From: Tamarix chinensis
Taxonomy: Eukaryota; Streptophyta; Magnoliopsida; Caryophyllales; Tamaricaceae
Length of the DNA stretch: 64,000 nt
NCBI GenBank assembly: GCA_030549775.1
Contig: CM060175.1
Span: 46,993,915 to 47,057,914, forward strand
Direction of reading: 5' to 3'
Both the position numbers and the translations under genes were made by a program. How positions within the stretch are numbered: position 1 is the stretch's first letter; every line of letters begins with the position of its first letter. Positions 59,070-64,000 of this stretch are shown one piece after another. The notes under the pieces were generated by a model. That model saw only the letters and a list, made by a program, of their open reading frames with translations. It had not been told where the DNA came from and made no database searches.

Positions 59070-59904
59070 GAATCATGATACGCGCCTACATCATTTTGCC
59101 CTATTTAAGGAAAAAAAAAGTTCTCAAATTTGCATCATCATAATATGGAGACAAATCACCTATATTAAAAGTTATTGATATTCCACCATAAGAATCAGGC
59201 AAATCAAGTTCATAAGCATTATCACCAAATTTTCCAAGGATTTTAAAAGGATCATTTACTCTATGCATTAATTTATTTTTACATAAGTTAGGAAATCTTT
59301 CTTTACATAAATGTAACTATATCTGATCAGTTGAAGAAAATACCTTTTGAACTTGATGCTTATTAGCTTGATCATGGACTTAATATTAGCTTTATCTCGT
59401 TCTTGTGCCCTTTTTAAATTATCATACCAAACCCTAGAAAAATTTTAAATTTTAGAGTAGCAAGTTTATATTTTTGTTCATCACCATACTCTTTGAAATA
59501 AAATACTGCCTCTATCTCATGAAACCATTCATAGTATAATTTAGCATTTAAATCACCATAAAATTTAGGAAGGTCTATATTTATACCTTTATCCTCACCA
59601 TGTTCATGCATCGGCTAGAAATGATTTGTCCTTCAAGTTTGATTTGTTCCATTTGATGTATCTTTATGGTCTCTTTCATCATACTCCACTTTTGAATTCA
59701 TGTGTCCTCATTTTGCTTTGCTTGAACCACATGTCTAACCATGCCTTCCATTTGGTCATTAGTGGCTTCTATGGTGTTTTGCATGTGTATCAATGTCTCT
59801 TGATCGACTATGTGTGCCTCCATGCGTTGGCGTTGATTTTTCATTGCTGGGATTTGTTGAAGTTGGGTGTTGTGATGTTAACATTGAGTGCTTGGATTTC
59901 AACA
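59070..59904 (-). pseudogene. Ty3/gypsy remnant: gag start joined to the end of integrase
   Basis: Minus-strand reading gives gag N-terminal sequence (QNTIEATNDQMEGMVRHVVQ, about 59800-59735; INIDLPKFYGDLNAKLYYEW and IEAVFYFKEYGDEQKYKLAT within 59600-59430). Near 59375 it jumps to the C-terminus of integrase: DQANKHQVQKVFSS, LHLCKERFPNL, NDPFKILGKFGDNAYELDLP and FNIGDLSPYYDDANLR (to about 59090). The latter two are close relatives of 62985-63125. So protease, RT, RNase H and most of integrase are deleted. It ends about 70 bases from the hAT right end. Confidence 0.8.
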
Positions 59905-60280
59905 AGTATGGAATCCATTTAGTGTTAGGAAAAGTTGGTTCTTGGATAAAATGTAGAGAAAATATGTTGCAATGGAAGAGGGAGAAATTCAAACGTTTGA
60001 TGGTGGGGCATCATTAAGGAGGTTGAAGATATGGAGATGATAATGCATCAACTATGATATTAATTGAATGATAGAAGATGTGGATGAATAAATGGTTCAA
60101 ATATTTAAGGTTGATATTCTAATGGAAGAGTAAAAATTTATGGAGGAGAGGAATGAGGGTTCAAATATAGTAGCTGATATTCGAATGTGGCTTGACAAGA
60201 ATGGAGGAAGATAAGCTCTTGAAGAAATTAGTGGACAGTTGAAGGGAAGGAGGAAGTGGTCGAATATCTCCAACAAGTAA
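59905..60280 (-). mobile_element. LTR fragment of the minus-strand gypsy remnant
   Basis: The complement of this stretch matches 63420-63760 along most of its length (for example AATATCAACCTTAAATATT and CAACATATTTTCTCTA-type segments). It directly precedes the gag remnant in minus orientation, as an LTR or leader should. It breaks off at about 60280 where plus-strand gag begins. Confidence 0.7.
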
Positions 60281-63145
60281 TACTTCAAGTACAAAGGATT
60301 TGGACACTACACAAAGGAATGCCCTAATTAAAGAGATATAAGCTTAAGGGAGATCCAATACATGATTGTTTATAGTGAAGAAGAAGAGGAGGATGAGGAT
60401 ATCAAGGCCGAGAATGATGCAAAATATGCAAACGAATCCGAGAAGGCCCTATATGGTTGCTTAGTGCTACAACGTATACTTCAAGTTCAGCCACAAGGGT
60501 AAGCAACACAATAAGACATAATATTCAATACAATAGGGCGCATTAGAGAAAGAGGTTATCGAATCATCATTGATAGTGGCTCATATATAAATGTAGCTAG
60601 TGAAAGAGTAATAAAGGAGCTTGGATTATCTACTACAATTTATCCCAAGCCTTATTCTCTATAATGGCAAAACAAAGATAAAGGATACAAGATAACAAAA
60701 CAAGCCCTTATATCATTTTATATTGGTAATTACCATGATGATGTTATATATGATATTTTACCTATGGATTCATGTGGTATTTGGCTAGGTACACTATGGA
60801 AATATTATATACAAGTTAGTCATAATGGTATTACTAATGAATATTTTGTTCGATATGGAAAAATCAAGCATAAACTTAAGCTTTTAAAATGTGATGACCT
60901 TAGCATGAGTGATCCACCTTCTAAAAAGAACTTGTTCTTATATGAAAATGATATGACTACTTGTTTAAAAGAGTAAGAAGATATATGATATGCTCTATTA
61001 GTGAAAGAAACTCAATATGGGGAGATTACAAATAATAACCCTAATCTTACTAGGCTACTTGATGAATTTAATGATGTGTTCCTAAATGATCTTCCACTTG
61101 GACTACCACCTATAAGAGGTATTGAGCATGTTATTGCTTTAATCCTAGAATGCCTTTGCCTAATAAACCAGCCTATCAAAGTAAGCTAAACAAATATAAG
61201 AAACTTTAAAAACAAATACAAGAGTTATTAGACAAGAGGTATGTTAGAGAAAGTATGAGTCATTGTTGTGTTTCCACCCTACTTGTCCCTAAAAATGATG
61301 AAACTTGGTGCATGCATCTAGATTCAAAGGTTGTTCATAATATAACCATAAAATATTTTTTCCCTATTCCTAGGTTAGATGACATGCTTGATGAACTAAG
61401 TGGTGCACAAGTATTATGTAAAATAGACTTATGCAGTGGATATCATCAAATATTCATTAAAGAAGTGCATGAATGGAAAATAGCCTTAAAAACTAAAATG
61501 GTATATATGAATAGATGGTCATGCCATTTATCTTGTGTAATCCTCATAGTGGATAAGAGTACTTTCAAAAGGAAAAAGGCATATTGCATATTTTAGTGAA
61601 AAATTAAATGGGGCCAAGTTGAACTACTCTACTTACGATAAGAAATTCTATGCCATCATCCACAGTCTAGAGACATGGAGTCAGTATTTGAGATCTAAAT
61701 CCTTTTTGTTACATTCTGATCAAGAAAGTCTAAAATACTTACATGGACACAAGCAAATTAGTCCAATAAATGTAAAGTAGGTATGTTTTTTACAATCCCT
61801 CATACTATCTATCAAATAATTAGATGGTAAAGAAAATGTCGTTGTTGATGCTTTATCTAGAAAATCTACACTATAATTCAGGATGGATGCTAAGTTACTT
61901 GGATTTGAAATATTAGAAGACTCGTATCCAAAAGATAATGATTTCTATGATGTTTATGAAACATGTAAGAAAAATGGATCTCATAATAACTATGTCTTGC
62001 ATGATGGATTTTTGTTCAAGCTTAATAAACTTTGTGTACCTAAATCGATTGTAAGAGAATTACTAATAAAAAAGGTATATGAAGGAGGAATAGCTGGAGA
62101 TCTTGGTACTCATAAAACCTTGGAAATGTTACAAGAAAATTTCTATTAGCCACAGATGATAAAATTTATACAAGTTTTTTTAAGTAGATGTGTTACTTTT
62201 TTTTAAAAAAAGAAAGAAAGAAAGAAAGAAAGTAAAAGCTTCTTTCATAAGGGTTTGTACAATCCATTACCCATGCCTAGTCAACCACGGGAAGGTTTTA
62301 GTATGGAATTCATCTTATATTTGCCTATAGCCCAATGCGATAAGGACTCTATAATGGTTCATCTCATACCATGTCATAAAACTGGTGATGCAACACGTGT
62401 TGTTGATTTATATTTTAAAGAGGTTACAAGACTTCATGGTATCCCTAAAAGTATTATTTCAGATAGAGATGTTAAATTTCTAAGTTACTTTTGGAATACT
62501 TTATGACACATGTTGGGTATAAAGTTATTATTTAGTACTTCATATCATCTACAAAACCGATGGTCAAATGAAGGTTACAAATCAAACTATTGGTACATTA
62601 TTGAGAAGTTTGGTAAGTAAAAGTACCAAGGATTGGGATATCAAGCTAGCTCATATTGAGTTTGCCTACAATTGAATTCCTTTAAGTATAACTCATTCTA
62701 GTCCGTTTGAGATGGTGTATGGCATGGATCCTTATATGCCAATCAACATGATTCCTTTGAAGAAAGGAAAATTAAAGAGCTATGAAGCCACATATCGAGT
62801 TGAGTATTTCCAAAATCTTTACCAAAAAATTCAAGCCAACATTAAAAATTCAAATGCAAGGTATCAAGATCAAGTAAATAAGGATCGAGTTCAAAAAGTA
62901 TTTTCTTCAGGTGATTAGGTATGGTTACATTTACGTAAAGAAAATTTTCCTAACTTATGTTAAAAAAAAATTTAATGCCTAGAGCAAATGGTCCTTTTAA
63001 AATACTTAGAAAATTTGGATGTAATGCTTATGAACTTAATTTACCTTATTCTTATAGTAGAATATCAAGACGTTTTAATGTAGGTGATTTGTCTCCTTAT
63101 TATGATGATGCAAATTTGAGGGCAAATTATTCTCAACTAGGGTAG
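60281..63145 (+). pseudogene. Ty3/gypsy gag-pol remnant, RT catalytic centre missing
   Basis: In order: zinc knuckle FKYKGFGHYTKECPN (60284-60328, first Cys lost); protease with active-site IIIDSGS (60563-60583) and KHKLKLLKCDDL end; RT N-terminus LLDEFNDVF, LGLPPIRGIEH (61050-61130), YVRESMSHC, then PIPRLDDMLDELSGAQVLCK and YHQIFIKEVHEWKIALKTK (61360-61500). The sequence then jumps near 61510-61580 straight to RNase H (HIAYFSEKLNGAKLNYSTYD), so the palm with YxDD and the RT connection are deleted. RNase H ends DGKENVVVDALSRKS (61870). Integrase: zinc-binding region 61883-62149, core 62255-62720 ([15 protein letters not shown]), C-terminus FKILRKFGCNAYELNLP (to 63145). Resembles CRM/Reina-type chromoviruses; clade not firm. 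Broken by several stops. Confidence 0.88.
62212..62232 (+). repeat. (GAAA)n microsatellite in integrase region
   Basis: About five to six GAAA units next to a T/A-rich run. They replace integrase sequence between the zinc-binding and core parts, so replication slippage or a small rearrangement occurred here. Confidence 0.8.
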
Positions 63146-64000
63146 GTTTTCCTAACCTTTTCCCACTAGTTATCCATGCAAGAACGGTTATTTTCATGCA
63201 TAGCCATGCACAATGTTGATCTTCAACCCCAATATTCAATCTTGATTGAGCCTTGTTAGCATATCCTCAGCAAATAATCAATCTTGATCGATTCTTAATA
63301 GCACATATTCAACCACCTTTCTAATGCATCTTCATCTTCCCTTTGAATCTTCAAATTCAAAGTTTGAAATTCCCCTATTCTTCATCCTATTATTGTCAAA
63401 TATTCACATCATATATTCTAGCACTTCCTCCTTTCCTTCAACCATCCACCAATTCCTTCAAGAACCTATCTTCCTCCATTCTTTTCAAGCCACTTTAAAA
63501 TATTAGCTACCATGTTCGAACCCTTATTTCTCTCCTCCATTAAAATTTTATTTTTCCATTTGAATATCAACCTTAAATATTCAAACCATATATTCATCCC
63601 ACATATATTACCATTCAATTCATATCAAACGTGACACACTATCATCTTCATATCTTCAGCCTCCTTGAAGATCCCCCATCATCAAACGTTCAAATTTCTC
63701 CCTATTCTATTGTAGCATATTTTCTCTATATATTATCCAAGAACCAAATTTTCCTAATTCTAAATTCCTTTCACCATTCTCTATTTTTAACCTCATAGGT
63801 CAATCAGCCTTTGTTTTTATCATAAAAAATTTAATTATGAATTTGACTTATGTTGTATAGTGTTTATATGTAGCATGGCAAAAAGTGAAGTATTCAACAC
63901 TTAACTAAGTTAAGGAGTGCCAAGGAGATCAAGTCTACAAATCATATCCCAAGCACAAGTTAAAGATCAACAAGAAGGAAAAAATAAGACTCTAGCTTCA
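63146..64000 (+). mobile_element. 3' LTR region of the plus-strand gypsy remnant, runs off the window
   Basis: It follows the end of integrase directly. The part 63420-63760 is an inverted relative of 59905-60280. C/T-rich sequence (63300-63720) holds the small frame 63324-63506, which is not a gene. No clear LTR start or purine tract seen, and the right end is outside the window. Confidence 0.55.

Noticed and set aside
1..64000. tRNA or rRNA genes
   Set aside because: No cloverleaf with A and B boxes and no conserved rRNA segments were recognised; the tRNA-Met complement at 4976 is a primer site.

Overview
The window reads as repeat-rich, intergenic nuclear DNA of a flowering plant. It is strongly AT-rich. 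Every recognisable coding trace is a broken transposable-element protein of a plant-typical type: Ty3/gypsy gag-pol with a chromodomain-like tail, a BED/hAT transposase, and a FAR1/MULE-type fragment. I found no intact protein-coding gene, no rRNA or tRNA gene and no CRISPR array. Most long open frames are low-complexity runs inside pyrimidine-rich parts of LTRs and are not annotated as genes. No species can be named from this sequence.

Positions 1-38059 are best read as one old Ty3/gypsy element ('element C', plus strand) swollen by nested insertions. Its 5' LTR runs off the left edge and ends at 4973. It is followed by a tRNA-Met-like primer site, a duplicated leader, gag (about 6130-7303), RT (16590-17761), RNase H, integrase and a chromodomain-like tail (20951-22740), and a purine tract. 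The 3' LTR starts at 22906 and its last 380 bases (to 38059) match the end of the 5' LTR. Nested inside are very large LTRs, mostly without internal regions: minus-strand 9037-13922 (TSD ATAAT), plus-strand 17767-20945 (TSD AGAAC), 24096-30314 and 31271-35846, plus several minus-strand LTR pieces. Small hAT-type elements with 8-bp duplications are embedded at 3690-4047, 24886-25234 and 25792-26355.

Positions 38060-39900 hold an AT microsatellite and a degenerate FAR1-domain gene fragment. Positions 39901-51290 are a second nest: an outer LTR split by two further LTRs (41153-44225 and 44714-49203). Positions 51291-53007 are unassigned. Positions 53008-59000 are a decayed hAT transposon with a BED-zinc-finger transposase on the minus strand, itself hit by three short elements with the same TAGGGATG-type termini. 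Positions 59070-64000 hold two copies of another gypsy family in opposite orientation, one reduced to gag joined to the end of integrase and the other lacking the RT catalytic centre.

The most interesting signal is structural. The LTRs of several families share an order of modules: AT-rich 5' end, pyrimidine tract and TATA box, a private minisatellite, an array of CCACCGG...AATAGTGG boxes alternating with small stem-loops, then a hairpin 77-106 bases before the LTR end. Both kinds of stem differ in sequence between copies yet stay complementary, and many of the mismatches in the terminal hairpin are G-U pairs on the LTR sense strand. This suggests RNA structures maintained by selection.
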